In this document: positions 40,931 to 49,158 of the stretch, piece by piece
How positions within the stretch are numbered: position 1 is the first letter of the stretch
Layout of the letters: each line of letters opens with the position of its first letter
NCBI RefSeq assembly: GCF_003094615.1
Contig: NZ_QDKO01000040.1
Coordinates: forward strand, 72,675-136,674
Direction of reading: 5' to 3'
Length of the DNA stretch: 64,000 nt
Source: Caulobacter radicis
GTDB taxonomy: Bacteria; Pseudomonadota; Alphaproteobacteria; Caulobacterales; Caulobacteraceae
The notes under the pieces: generated by a model
What the model was told of the DNA's origin: nothing
Databases searched by the model: none
The model's input: only the letters and a program-made list of their open reading frames with translations
Position numbers and translations under genes: made by a program

Positions 40931-42730
40931 TCAGGCCGCCCGCCTTGCCGCGCTCGCGCCGCCCGCCCCGACCTTGAACCGGCTGACCAGTCGCGCCAGT
41001 TCGGCGGCTTCGTTGGACAGCGAGTGGCTGGCGGCGGTCGACTGCTCGACCATGGCGGCGTTCTGCTGGGTGGCCTGGTCCATCTGGTTCACCGCGACAT
41101 TGACCTGGGCCAGGCCCGTGGCCTGTTCCTGGGCGCCGGCGGCGATCTCGGCGACGGTGCGGTTGATGTCCTGCACCCCGGCGGTGATGCGGCGCAGGGC
41201 CTCGCCGGTCTGGCCGACCAGGGACACGCCCGCGTCGACCTGCTGGCCCGAGGCCCCGATCAGGCTCTTGATCTCCTTGGCGGCCTCGGCCGAACGCTGG
41301 GCCAGGGCCCGCACCTCGGAGGCGACGACCGCGAAGCCCTTGCCCGCGTCGCCGGCGCGAGCCGCTTCGACGCCGGCGTTCAGGGCCAGGAGGTTGGTCT
41401 GGAAGGCGATCTCGTCGATCACCCCGATGATGTTGCCGATCTCGCGCGAGGAGGCCTCGATCTGGGTCATCGCCGCGACGGCGCGCTCGACCACCTCGCC
41501 GCCGGCCTCTGCGTCCTTGCGGGCGGCGTCGACCGACTTGCGGGCGTGGCCGGCGCCCTCGGCGGCGCGACGGACCGTGGCGGTGATCTCGTCGAGGGCG
41601 GCGGCGGTCTCTTCCAGGCTGGCGGCCTGCTGCTCGGTGCGGCGCGACAGGTCGTCGGCCGCGTGGCTGATCTCGCCGGAGCCGGCGCGGATGCCGCCGA
41701 CCGCGCCGTTGATCGTGGTCATTGTCTCCTGAAGTTGAACCATGGCGGCGTTGAAGTCGCTCTGCAGCTTGCGATAGGCGGGCGGGAAGGCCTGGTCGAG
41801 GCGGGCGGTCAGGTCGCCGGCCGCCAGATGCTCCAGGGCCTGCCCGACCTGGGCGACGACGGCGGCCTGCTCGCGGGCGCCGGCGGCGCGCTCGGCCTCG
41901 TTGGCGCCGCGTTCGGCTTCGGCCAGGCGGCGATGCTCGGCGGCCTCGCCCTCGACGCGCAGCTTCTCGATGGCGGCGTCCTTGAAGGTCGACACGGCCT
42001 GGGCCATCGCCCCGATCTCGTCGCGACGGCCCAGGGCCGGCACGGCCACGGCGTTGTCGCCGCCGGCCAGGCGGCGCATGGCGGTGGTCATGGCGTCGAC
42101 CGGCGTGGCGATGCTGCGCGCCAGCAGCCAGCCCATCAGCACGGCGATGGCCACGGCGGCCGCGCCGCCGAGCGCCAGGGCCAGGGTCGCGGCGGTGAAG
42201 GCCTTGTCCTGGGCCTTGATGCGGGCGGCCAGCTCGGCGCTCTCGGCCTCATCGATCGTCTTCAGCGCCTTGCGGACGTTGGTCAGGCGGCCGCTCTTGC
42301 CGATGTCGAGGCGGGCGGCGTCCAGCTGGGCCGGATCCTGGGCGGCGGCGATCTGGGCGCGGGTCTCGGCGCGGAACACGCCCACGGCCTGGTCCAGCTG
42401 GGCCAGGCGCGCCTTCTGCTCCTCCTGCTCGGCGCCGGCGCTCAGGGTCTGGTGCGCCTCGTCGTACCTGGCCTGGAAGTCCTCGTATTTCTTGATGAAC
42501 GAGGGATCGAGGCTGGCGACGAAGCCGCGCGCGGCGTTCTGCTGCTCGACCAGTTCGGCAGAGGCCTTCTCGACCGTGGCCCGGTAGGCGTAGCTCTCGG
42601 CGTTCAGGGCGGTGACGCGCTGGATCGACGACAGGCCGTTCCAGGCCAGGAGGCCGGCGCCGGCCACGGCCGCCACCAGGATGGCGAAGGCGACCACCAG
42701 CTTGTGCGCCACCTTGAGGTTGCTGAGCAT
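40931..42730 (-). CDS. Methyl-accepting chemotaxis protein
   Basis: A 599-residue chemoreceptor. The first membrane helix is in LVVAFAILVAAVAGAGLLAW. The periplasmic region of about 150 residues resembles a four-helix CHASE3-type sensor (SYAYRATVEKASAELVEQQNAARGFV). The second helix is ALALGGAAAVAIAVLMGWLLA, then come HAMP (LARSIATPVDAMTTAM) and the signalling domain. Its hairpin tip reads IDEIAFQTNLLALNAGVEAARAG, the universal MCP motif. No che genes adjoin it, so it is an orphan receptor. The ligand is unknown. Confidence 0.95.
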   Translation of the reverse strand: MLSNLKVAHKLVVAFAILVAAVAGAGLLAWNGLSSIQRVTALNAESYAYRATVEKASAELVEQQNAARGFVASLDPSFIKKYEDFQARYDEAHQTLSAGAEQEEQKARLAQLDQAVGVFRAETRAQIAAAQDPAQLDAARLDIGKSGRLTNVRKALKTIDEAESAELAARIKAQDKAFTAATLALALGGAAAVAIAVLMGWLLARSIATPVDAMTTAMRRLAGGDNAVAVPALGRRDEIGAMAQAVSTFKDAAIEKLRVEGEAAEHRRLAEAERGANEAERAAGAREQAAVVAQVGQALEHLAAGDLTARLDQAFPPAYRKLQSDFNAAMVQLQETMTTINGAVGGIRAGSGEISHAADDLSRRTEQQAASLEETAAALDEITATVRRAAEGAGHARKSVDAARKDAEAGGEVVERAVAAMTQIEASSREIGNIIGVIDEIAFQTNLLALNAGVEAARAGDAGKGFAVVASEVRALAQRSAEAAKEIKSLIGASGQQVDAGVSLVGQTGEALRRITAGVQDINRTVAEIAAGAQEQATGLAQVNVAVNQMDQATQQNAAMVEQSTAASHSLSNEAAELARLVSRFKVGAGGASAARRAA

Positions 42731-43110
42731 CTCGAGAACTTCCCAGGATAGAATTGGGAAGAGTTTCGCTCGATAGAATTAATGGAAGTTATTCATGAGC
42801 ACGAATGACGTCCGTTGGGCGTCATTCCCGATTGTTTTGGCCTGTGAAATCGCTGTTCTGAAAAGAAGCGACACGATGCTGCGTCATCTCGCCGCAGAGA
42901 TAGACTCGCTCAGGCGAGTCCAGGGATATTAATCCGTATACTGATTACTTGCGGATGCATTTGGATCGAAATCGCCTTTTCAGGGATGTTTCGATCTATG
43001 CGCGCTAAGCGGGAATCGTGAGATAAGGAACGGCGCACGGTCGCAACCGGGGGACGGGATCGCGCGTATTGCAAGCATGGCCGAGCTTTCGGCCGAGCCA
43101 GGACGCCCCG
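42731..43110. other. Intergenic region upstream of mcp
   Basis: A gap of 380 bp with lower G+C than its surroundings. It contains a hairpin GACTCGC-TCAG-GCGAGTC (42903-42920) with a GANTC site in each arm, followed by GGATATTAATCCGTATACTGATTAC. It should hold the mcp promoter and the promoter of the small membrane protein gene at 43111. I cannot assign the sigma factor. Confidence 0.4.
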
Positions 43111-43221
43111 ATGGAAGCCCCTCGTCCCCTGCCCCTGATCCGTCCCATCCTGTGGCTGGCGGCTGCCGCCTTCACGGCCGGCTTTGGCGGCTACCTGCTG
43201 GTGGGTTTGGGAACGCGGTAG
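43111..43221 (+). CDS. Small single-pass membrane protein (36 aa)
   Basis: An open frame MEAPRPLPLIRPILWLAAAA followed by FTAGFGGYLLVGLGTR. It has one hydrophobic helix of about 20 residues, a proline-rich positive N-terminus and a short tail ending in Arg. AGGA precedes the ATG by seven bases. It is too short for most gene finders. The hydrophobic pattern is unlikely to arise by chance in this GC-rich sequence, but I do not know a family. It converges with dut. Confidence 0.5.
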   Translation: MEAPRPLPLIRPILWLAAAAFTAGFGGYLLVGLGTR

Positions 43222-43284
43222 AGGGGCGCGGCGGTCTTCCGCCTTTCCCACCGGGTCGGCGAGAAAGGCGAAGAGCCGAAGGCC

Positions 43285-43746
43285 TCAACGGCCGCCGGTC
43301 GAGCCGAAGCCGCCGGCGCCGCGATCGGTGTCGTCCAGGGCGGCCACCAGGCTCCAGGCCGCCTGCACCACCGGGGCGATCACCAGCTGGGCGATGCGGT
43401 CGCCGCGGCGGATGACGAAGTCTTCGGCGCCCAGGTTGGCCAGGATCACCTTCACTTCGCCGCGATAGTCGCTGTCGATGGTGCCGGGCGAGTTCAGGCA
43501 GGTGATCCCCGCCTTGGCCGCCAACCCCGAGCGCGGCCGCACCTGGGCCTCGAAGCCCTGCGGCACGGCGAAGGCCAGGCCGGTCGGGACCATGAAGCGG
43601 GCGCCCGGCTTCAGCGTCAGGGGCGCGTCCTCCTCGACGGCGGCGCGCAGGTCCATGCCGGCGGCGCCGACCGTCTCGTAGGCGGGCAGCGGCAGGCCGT
43701 GGGCGTGGGCGAGCTGGACGACGGGGATATGGGGCGTGGTGGTCAT
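43285..43746 (-). CDS. dut: Deoxyuridine 5'-triphosphate nucleotidohydrolase
   Basis: dUTPase hydrolyses dUTP to dUMP and keeps uracil out of DNA. The 153-residue protein shows the five family motifs: GAAGMDLRA, RSGLAAKAGI, GTIDSDYRGEVKVIL, RGDRIAQLVI and the C-terminal DRGAGGFGSTGG. It functions as a trimer. The start ATG overlaps the coaBC stop by four bases, so coaBC-dut are coupled, an arrangement common in proteobacteria. Confidence 0.96.
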   Translation of the reverse strand: MTTTPHIPVVQLAHAHGLPLPAYETVGAAGMDLRAAVEEDAPLTLKPGARFMVPTGLAFAVPQGFEAQVRPRSGLAAKAGITCLNSPGTIDSDYRGEVKVILANLGAEDFVIRRGDRIAQLVIAPVVQAAWSLVAALDDTDRGAGGFGSTGGR

Positions 43747-44948
43747 AGAGCTTCCGCGATGCGTTGGGCGATGGCCTGGGCGACGGCGTCCTTGGACGCG
43801 CGCTCCCAGCGTTCGGTGTGGTCCTTGGCGATCAGCAGGACCGCGTTCTCGGTTCCGCCCATGACGCCCGGCTGGGTGACGTCGTTGGCGATGATCCAGT
43901 CGCAGCCCTTGCGCGCCAGCTTGGCGCGGGCATGGGCCTCGACGTCGTCGGTCTCGGCCGCGAAGCCGACGACCAGCTTGGGGCGATCGGGGCCGGAGGC
44001 CGCCAGGGTCGCCAGGATGTCGGGGTTCTCGACGAAGGTCAGGGCCGGCGGGCCGCCCTTGTCCTTCTTCAGCTTGGAGCCGAACACCTCGTCGACCCGC
44101 CAGTCGGCGACGGCGGCCACGAAGACGCCGACGTCGGCCGGCAGGGCGGCCTCGCAGGCGGCCAGCATCTGGCGGGCGCTCTCGACATCGACGCGGGTCA
44201 CGCCCGGCGGGGTGGGCAGGGCCACGGGCCCGCTGACCAGGGTGACGCGCGCGCCCAGGCGGGCCAGGGCTTCGGCGATGGCGTAGCCCTGGCGGCCGCT
44301 GGAGCGGTTGGTGATGCCGCGCACCGGGTCGATCGCCTCGAACGTCGGGCCGGCGGTGACCAGGGCGTGCTTGCCGGCCAGCGGCCGCGCCGCCGGGCCT
44401 TGCAGCATGGCGACGATGGCCTCGAAGATCTCCGGCGGTTCGGCCAGGCGTCCGGGACCGAACTCGCCGCAGGCCATGGCCCCCTCGTCGGGTCCGACGA
44501 ACGAGACGCCGTCGGCCTTCAGCGTGGCGACGTTGCGCTGCACGGCCGGGTGCAGCCACATGCGCACGTTCATGGCCGGCGCCATCAGCACCGGCTTGTC
44601 GGTGGCCAGCAGGGTGGTCGAGGCCAGGTCGCCGGCCAGGCCATTGGCGGCCTTGGCGATCAGGTCGGCGGTGGCGGGGGCGACCACCACCAGGTCGGCC
44701 GAGCGCGACAGCTGGATGTGGCCCATCTCGGCCTCGTCGGTCAGCGAGAACAGGTCGTCATAGACCTTGTCTTCGCTCAGCGCCGCCAGCGACAGCGGGG
44801 TGACGAACTCGGCGCCGGCCTTGGTCAGGATCGGCCGCACGCCGATCCCGGCCTTGCGCAGCAGGCGGGTCAGCTCCAGGGCCTTGTAGGCCGCCACGCC
44901 GCCGCCGACGATCAGGAGCACGCGCTTGCCGCCCGGAATGTCGCTCAC
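43743..44948 (-). CDS. coaBC: Bifunctional phosphopantothenoylcysteine decarboxylase/phosphopantothenate-cysteine ligase CoaBC
   Basis: CoaBC performs two successive steps of coenzyme A synthesis. The 401-residue protein begins VLLIVGGGVAAYKALELTR (FMN-binding CoaC domain). It has the catalytic histidine in EMGHIQLSRSADL and the substrate motif APAMNVRMW. The CoaB domain follows from about residue 185, with VTAGPTFEAIDPVRGITNRSSG and later KGCDWIIANDV. The start GTG at 44948 is favoured over the longer frame. dut follows in the same operon. Confidence 0.95.
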   Translation of the reverse strand: MSDIPGGKRVLLIVGGGVAAYKALELTRLLRKAGIGVRPILTKAGAEFVTPLSLAALSEDKVYDDLFSLTDEAEMGHIQLSRSADLVVVAPATADLIAKAANGLAGDLASTTLLATDKPVLMAPAMNVRMWLHPAVQRNVATLKADGVSFVGPDEGAMACGEFGPGRLAEPPEIFEAIVAMLQGPAARPLAGKHALVTAGPTFEAIDPVRGITNRSSGRQGYAIAEALARLGARVTLVSGPVALPTPPGVTRVDVESARQMLAACEAALPADVGVFVAAVADWRVDEVFGSKLKKDKGGPPALTFVENPDILATLAASGPDRPKLVVGFAAETDDVEAHARAKLARKGCDWIIANDVTQPGVMGGTENAVLLIAKDHTERWERASKDAVAQAIAQRIAEAL

Positions 44949-45048
44949 CTTGAAGGCCTCTCGTCCGCCGGTTCCCCTCCGCGCATAGAGCGCCTCGCGT
45001 CCGCAGGCAATCGCGGCGCGCATCGGAGGGCGGAAAGCTTAACGGTGG

Positions 45049-45058
45049 GACTCGACTC
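45049..45058. promoter_or_regulatory. Two adjacent CcrM methylation sites (GANTC)
   Basis: GACTCGACTC holds two back-to-back GANTC sites in the divergent promoter region of coaBC and a lipoprotein gene. CcrM methylation in Caulobacter can change promoter activity through the cell cycle. A role here is inferred from position only. Confidence 0.45.
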
Positions 45059-45114
45059 GCGTTCTTTTTTCGTTCACTAATCGTTAAGGTAGTAAATAAC
45101 GGGATGTGGCGATC

Positions 45115-45690
45115 ATGACGGGAGCGTGGCGTTTCGGACTTCTGGCCCTGCCGGCCTTGCTGCTGGCGGCCTGCGACGGCGGGGCCTCGGCGGTGAGGGC
45201 GCCCAAGGGCGGCCAGGTCGCATCGAGCGAGGGAACCAACAGCGGCGGCGGCGCGCCGGTCTCGGCCGAGGTCGCCGAGGCGTCGGCGAGCGCGCGGCAG
45301 GCGGCCGATCCGCGCGATGCGCCGGTGCGGCTGATCGCCGGCCGGCCGATGTGGGCCGCCAATCGCACCCGCAGCGCCGAAGAGAACGCCCAGCGCGGCT
45401 TCGAGCGGTTCGGCGAGGCCTTCGGGGCCCGCGACGTCGACGACTATGTGCGCAAGACCCACGCCTTCGTGGCCAAGCCGCCGGCCGGGGTCCAGACCCT
45501 GAAGCGGACGAACGGCGACACCCTGATCTACGACCCGGCCGGCAACGTCTTCGCCGTGGTCACCCGGGCCGGGGCGCCGCGCACCATGTTCAAGCCCGAC
45601 GACGGCGCCGACTACTGGCGTCGCCAGAAGGAGGGGGCGGCCCGCCGCACGGCCGCTTCGGAGCGGCGCGGCCAGGACGGCGCCGGCTGA
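45115..45690 (+). CDS. Hypothetical lipoprotein
   Basis: A 191-residue predicted lipoprotein. The signal is MTGAWRFGLLALPALLLAAC, with lipobox LLAAC. A Ser/Gly/Ala-rich linker follows to about residue 50. The C-terminal part contains HAFVAKPPAGVQTLKRTNGDTLIYDPAGNVFAVV, which resembles repeats seen in toxin or colicin-like S-type and filamentous proteins; homology is uncertain. The ATG at 45115 is chosen for the signal sequence. The next gene starts 29 bp downstream. Confidence 0.75.
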   Translation: MTGAWRFGLLALPALLLAACDGGASAVRAPKGGQVASSEGTNSGGGAPVSAEVAEASASARQAADPRDAPVRLIAGRPMWAANRTRSAEENAQRGFERFGEAFGARDVDDYVRKTHAFVAKPPAGVQTLKRTNGDTLIYDPAGNVFAVVTRAGAPRTMFKPDDGADYWRRQKEGAARRTAASERRGQDGAG

Positions 45691-45719
45691 ACAGGAGCAG
45701 CTGAAAGGGGGGTGAGAAC

Positions 45720-46064
45720 ATGAAGGAACAGCCGATCCCGGATGCGGCGATGCGCGATCCGGCGGCCACCGAACTGGCGCGGATCTGGGTGGCCGAGCAC
45801 GGCCTGCACTGCGCGCTTCGCATCGGGGCCTACGATGAGACGCCGATCGACGAGGCGCGGGCCTGGGGCATGATGATGGCCGACCTGCTGCGCCATCTCG
45901 GGCGCGGCCTGTCGGACTATTATCGCCGCGATCCGGTCGAGGTGGTCGACGTCCTGCTGGAGGCGATGCGCGACGAACTGGCCAGTCCAAGTTCGCCGAT
46001 CGAGGGCGGCCTGACGGGGCCGCGCGAGGAGGAGCCCAAGGCCGGCCAGGCCAAGGCGCACTGA
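45720..46064 (+). CDS. DUF5076-type small protein
   Basis: A soluble 114-residue protein that I tentatively place in DUF5076. The conserved-looking core is ATELARIWVAEHGLHCALRIG and DEARAWGMMMADLLRHLGRGL. The tail is rich in Pro, Glu and Lys. It lies 29 bp after the lipoprotein gene and is probably co-transcribed with it. There is no known function. Confidence 0.65.
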   Translation: MKEQPIPDAAMRDPAATELARIWVAEHGLHCALRIGAYDETPIDEARAWGMMMADLLRHLGRGLSDYYRRDPVEVVDVLLEAMRDELASPSSPIEGGLTGPREEEPKAGQAKAH

Positions 46065-46250
46065 TGAAGCAGGAGGTGGCGTCGCGGGCTCGCGTGCGCC
46101 GTGTCACAGTCGCGCGCTGGGCGCGCGGCTAGGGCGAAGGTTCGGCCGCGCCGGCGGCCGAATGGCCGGATGCGGCTGGAGCGGGGCTCCGGCGCGTCCG
46201 GACGCCTGGCGCGGCGCCGGCCCGCGAAACATGCACAGGGGGTGATAAGC

Positions 46251-47297
46251 GTGATCGAGCGACGGAAGCTGTTGGGCCTGCTGGCCGCTGCGGGAACCAC
46301 GAGCCTGGCGTCCGTTGTCGCGCGCGGGGCCTGGGCGGATGCGGCGCGGCCCGCGCTGGCGACCTTTCCCAAGCCGGACCGCGAGGTGCGCCTGCCGGTC
46401 CCCGGCGGTCGGGTCTATGTGCGGATCAACGGTGATCTCGACGCGGCCCTGACCGGCGCGCCGCCGCCGCCGATCGTCATGGTCCACGGCGGGCCGGGCG
46501 GCACCCACTCGGGGTTCCTCGACGCCCTGGCGCTGGCGGACGAGCGGGCGGTGATCCTCTACGACCAGCTCGACAGCGGTCTCTCCGACCACCCGATGGA
46601 TCCGGCCAACTGGACGGTGGGCCGGTTCGTCGACGAACTGGAGGCCGTGCGCGAAGGCTTGAAGATCCCCCGCTGGCATGTGCTGGGCCACAGCTGGGGC
46701 GGTACGGTGGCCCTGGAATACGGTGCGCGCCGCTCGCCGGCCCTGGCCAGCCTGGTGCTGGCCAGCCCGCTGGTCTCGACCCGCAGCTGGATCGCCGACG
46801 CCAACCTGCTGCGCGGCGACCTGCCGATGGCGGTGCAGGACCAGCTGACCCGCTGCGAAGCGCCTTCGGCCTCGCCGCCGGACAAGGCGTTGTCGGCCGC
46901 CTGCGATGCGGCGACGAACGCCTTCTACGCCGCCTTCCTGACCCGCGAGCCGCCCTCGCCGGCGCACCGCGCCTACCGGCCTACCGGCGACCGGGGCTTC
47001 AATCCGGTGCTCTACAAGGCCATGTGGGGCGCGACCGAGTTCTCGGCCACCGGCACGCTGAAGGCCTATGACGGCGAGCCCCTGCTCGACCGCCTGGATG
47101 GGCCGCGCACCCTGTTCATGGTCGGCCAGTACGACGAGGCCCGGCCGGCCACGACCATCGCCTTTTCCCGCCGGACCAGGGGATCGGAACTGGCCGTCGT
47201 GCCGGGCGCCGGCCACGCCACCTTCACCGACCGTCCGGAAGAGACCGTGGCCGTGCTGCGCCAGTGGCTGCGTCGGCGCGACGCAAGGCCGTCCTAG
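46251..47297 (+). CDS. Tat-exported alpha/beta hydrolase, proline iminopeptidase-like (S33)
   Basis: An exported alpha/beta hydrolase of about 348 residues. The N-terminus VIERRKLLGLLAAAGTTSLA carries a twin-arginine motif, with likely cleavage near GAWA. HGGPGGTH forms the oxyanion region. The nucleophile elbow GHSWGG is near residue 148, the acid near GQYDEA and the histidine in GAGHATF. The spacing is like proline iminopeptidase or tripeptidyl aminopeptidase. The GTG at 46251 has CAGGGGG eight bases upstream; a GTG three codons earlier is an alternative. Confidence 0.85.
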   Translation: MIERRKLLGLLAAAGTTSLASVVARGAWADAARPALATFPKPDREVRLPVPGGRVYVRINGDLDAALTGAPPPPIVMVHGGPGGTHSGFLDALALADERAVILYDQLDSGLSDHPMDPANWTVGRFVDELEAVREGLKIPRWHVLGHSWGGTVALEYGARRSPALASLVLASPLVSTRSWIADANLLRGDLPMAVQDQLTRCEAPSASPPDKALSAACDAATNAFYAAFLTREPPSPAHRAYRPTGDRGFNPVLYKAMWGATEFSATGTLKAYDGEPLLDRLDGPRTLFMVGQYDEARPATTIAFSRRTRGSELAVVPGAGHATFTDRPEETVAVLRQWLRRRDARPS

Positions 47298-47348
47298 CGC
47301 CTGGCGCCTTTGTCGGCCGCGCGGTTGAGCGGTTTGGGAGATCTGTCG

Positions 47349-47678
47349 ATGGAGGAGAAGAACACCCCTGGCCTGCCGGTCTGGCTCGGCGTGCTGCTGG
47401 CGGCGGCCGTGCTGCCCGTGGTCCTGCTCACGCGGCTTTGGCCGGGCGCCCGGACGGTCGATCGCTCGCCCGACGAGGTGGCGGGCATCCTGAGGGCGTT
47501 CATCGACGGAACGGGCGGTTCCTGGGACTGGGACGATTTCGAAAGCGCGCCCATCACCGATCCGCGCCTGGATGAGCTTCGACGCCGCGCCGTCCAGGCC
47601 GGTCCGCCTGACTCCGATGTCGAAGCGCTGGCGGCGCTGCTGTCGGAGGTCGAAGCCATGTGCCCAACCGGGGCGTAG
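47349..47678 (+). CDS. Hypothetical single-pass membrane protein
   Basis: A 109-residue protein with one N-terminal membrane helix (WLGVLLAAAVLPVVLLTRLWP) and a small acidic domain. The latter contains DEVAGILRAFIDGTGGSWDWDDFESAPITDPRLDELRRR. I do not recognise it. The pattern of the domain suggests a compact helical fold. It begins 51 bp after the hydrolase gene on the same strand. Confidence 0.65.
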   Translation: MEEKNTPGLPVWLGVLLAAAVLPVVLLTRLWPGARTVDRSPDEVAGILRAFIDGTGGSWDWDDFESAPITDPRLDELRRRAVQAGPPDSDVEALAALLSEVEAMCPTGA

Positions 47679-47977
47679 CCCGCGCGGGCCGCCGATAACT
47701 AGCCGCGAGTCCGCCTGGGAGCTGGCCGGGAGCGGTCCTCGAACTCGTCCCCTTCGGCAGGGTGGAAGCGGGACGCGGGAGCGATGTTCGGCCCGCGGCT
47801 CCCGGATCCCGGGTTCGTCGCGCCCTGGCCCCCCTTCCCAGGCCGAGGCCCTTCGGAGTTGGCGCAATCTGACGCCGGCCTCATGGCGGACCGGCGGTTG
47901 CCTGCCCGTGGCTCCCGAAGCCGTCTTCCACCGCCGGCGGTGCTCCTTGACGGCGTCCGCACGGCGGCGCGCGTCGC
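47679..47977. other. Intergenic region with no recognised feature
   Basis: A stretch of 299 bp between two convergent genes. The open frames in it have Arg/Pro/Gly-rich composition typical of GC-rich shadows. No palindromic element of families A-C was found. Confidence 0.5.
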
Positions 47978-49147
47978 CTACCGCCGCTTCTTGCGCGCCC
48001 CGGTCGCGGCCGTCTTCTTGCGGCTTCCTGGCTTGACCGCCTTGCCCTTGCCGGCCTTGCCCGAGCGGGCGGTCGCCTTGCCTTTCCCGCCGCTCTTCTT
48101 CGCGGCGGCGGCGCACTTGGCCTTGGCGGCCTTCAGGGCCTTGCCTTTCTTGCCCTTGGTCGAGCACGACGCGGCGCGGACCGGAGCGGCCGAGGCGGTG
48201 CGCGTGGCGGTCGGGGCGGCGCGCGGCGGCCAGATCACCGGTCCGCGTGCGGCCACGGCGTAGCCGGCCGGCAGCACCGGCGCGCCGGTGCGCTCGACGG
48301 CGAGGGCGGCAGGCGCCGCGCCATCCTCGGTCAGCCGGCCGTTCCAGGTCCCGTCGGGGCCGACGCTGAGCGCCAGGGTCGAGCCGACGCCAGGCCGGGG
48401 CATGAACCGCACGGCCGCGCCGCCGTCATAGGTGCGCTCGATGCTGTCGATCAGGCCGGTGGAGCCCACCGCGCCGGGACGGCGCAGGTCGCGCCAGGCG
48501 CCCTCGACCGGACCGTAGCCGCCGGCCGGGTCGGCGATCTGCAGCGAATAGAGGGCCACGCCGTCGGCGCCGCGCAGGATCCAGCCGCCGTCCAGCGGGC
48601 CTTGCAGCCCCTGAGCCGCGGCGATCGAGCCCTTCACGCGCAGCTCATAGGCCTGTTCGACGCTCATCGGCGCGCCGGGCGGGGCCGGAGGAGCGGTCTC
48701 GGGCGCGGGGATCGGCAGGATGGTCGGCTTGTGGCGCGGCGCGGGCGCGGTGGGTGGCGCCTCGTCTTCCTCGTCGGTGGTCTGGGGGCCGCTGGCGGCG
48801 ATCAGGTCGGCCAGGGGATCGGCGGCGGCGGGCGGCGGGCTCGGCGCGGGCGCGGCCTGGCCGCTTGCCGGCGGAGCGTCCACCAGCGGGATCGCCGCCT
48901 GCGCCGGAACGGACGGATTGGTCGTCACCACCTCGGAAGCGGGCGCCTGGGCCAGGGCGGCGGCGGGCGGCGGGCTCGGCGCGGGCGCGGCCTGGCCGCT
49001 TGCCGGCGGAGCGTCCACCAGCGGGATCGCCGCCTGCGCCGGAACGGACGGATTGGTCGTCACCACCTCGGAAGCGGGCGCCTGGGCCAGGGCGGCGGCC
49101 GGAAACGACAGCAGGGCGGACAGTGAGACGGCGAGAAGACGACGCAT
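47978..49147 (-). CDS. Exported proline-rich protein with duplicated segment and lysine-rich tail
   Basis: A protein of 389 residues with the signal peptide MRRLLAVSLSALLSFPAAALA. Residues 20-110 contain two exact copies of a 45-residue segment that begins ALAQAPASEVVTTNPSVPAQ. A Pro-rich linker follows. A globular domain (about residues 155-310) contains SVEQAYELRVKGSIAAAQG, LDGGWILRGADG and VGPDGTWNGRL. The last 60 residues are almost only Lys, Ala, Gly and Arg. I do not recognise the globular domain. The basic tail might bind the acidic envelope or nucleic acid. Confidence 0.8.
   Translation of the reverse strand: MRRLLAVSLSALLSFPAAALAQAPASEVVTTNPSVPAQAAIPLVDAPPASGQAAPAPSPPPAAALAQAPASEVVTTNPSVPAQAAIPLVDAPPASGQAAPAPSPPPAAADPLADLIAASGPQTTDEEDEAPPTAPAPRHKPTILPIPAPETAPPAPPGAPMSVEQAYELRVKGSIAAAQGLQGPLDGGWILRGADGVALYSLQIADPAGGYGPVEGAWRDLRRPGAVGSTGLIDSIERTYDGGAAVRFMPRPGVGSTLALSVGPDGTWNGRLTEDGAAPAALAVERTGAPVLPAGYAVAARGPVIWPPRAAPTATRTASAAPVRAASCSTKGKKGKALKAAKAKCAAAAKKSGGKGKATARSGKAGKGKAVKPGSRKKTAATGARKKRR
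48822..49091. repeat. Exact 135-bp tandem duplication
   Basis: Two head-to-tail copies (about 48822-48956 and 48957-49091) appear identical base for base. They keep the reading frame (45 codons). Identity at synonymous positions means the duplication is recent or kept uniform by recombination. Confidence 0.92.
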
Positions 49148-49158
49148 AGGGGTCCTTA

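Noticed and set aside
47699..47962. Minus-strand 87-codon frame in the 299-bp gap
   Set aside because: Arg/Pro/Gly/Ser-rich composition, no SD site, no hydrophobic or domain features.
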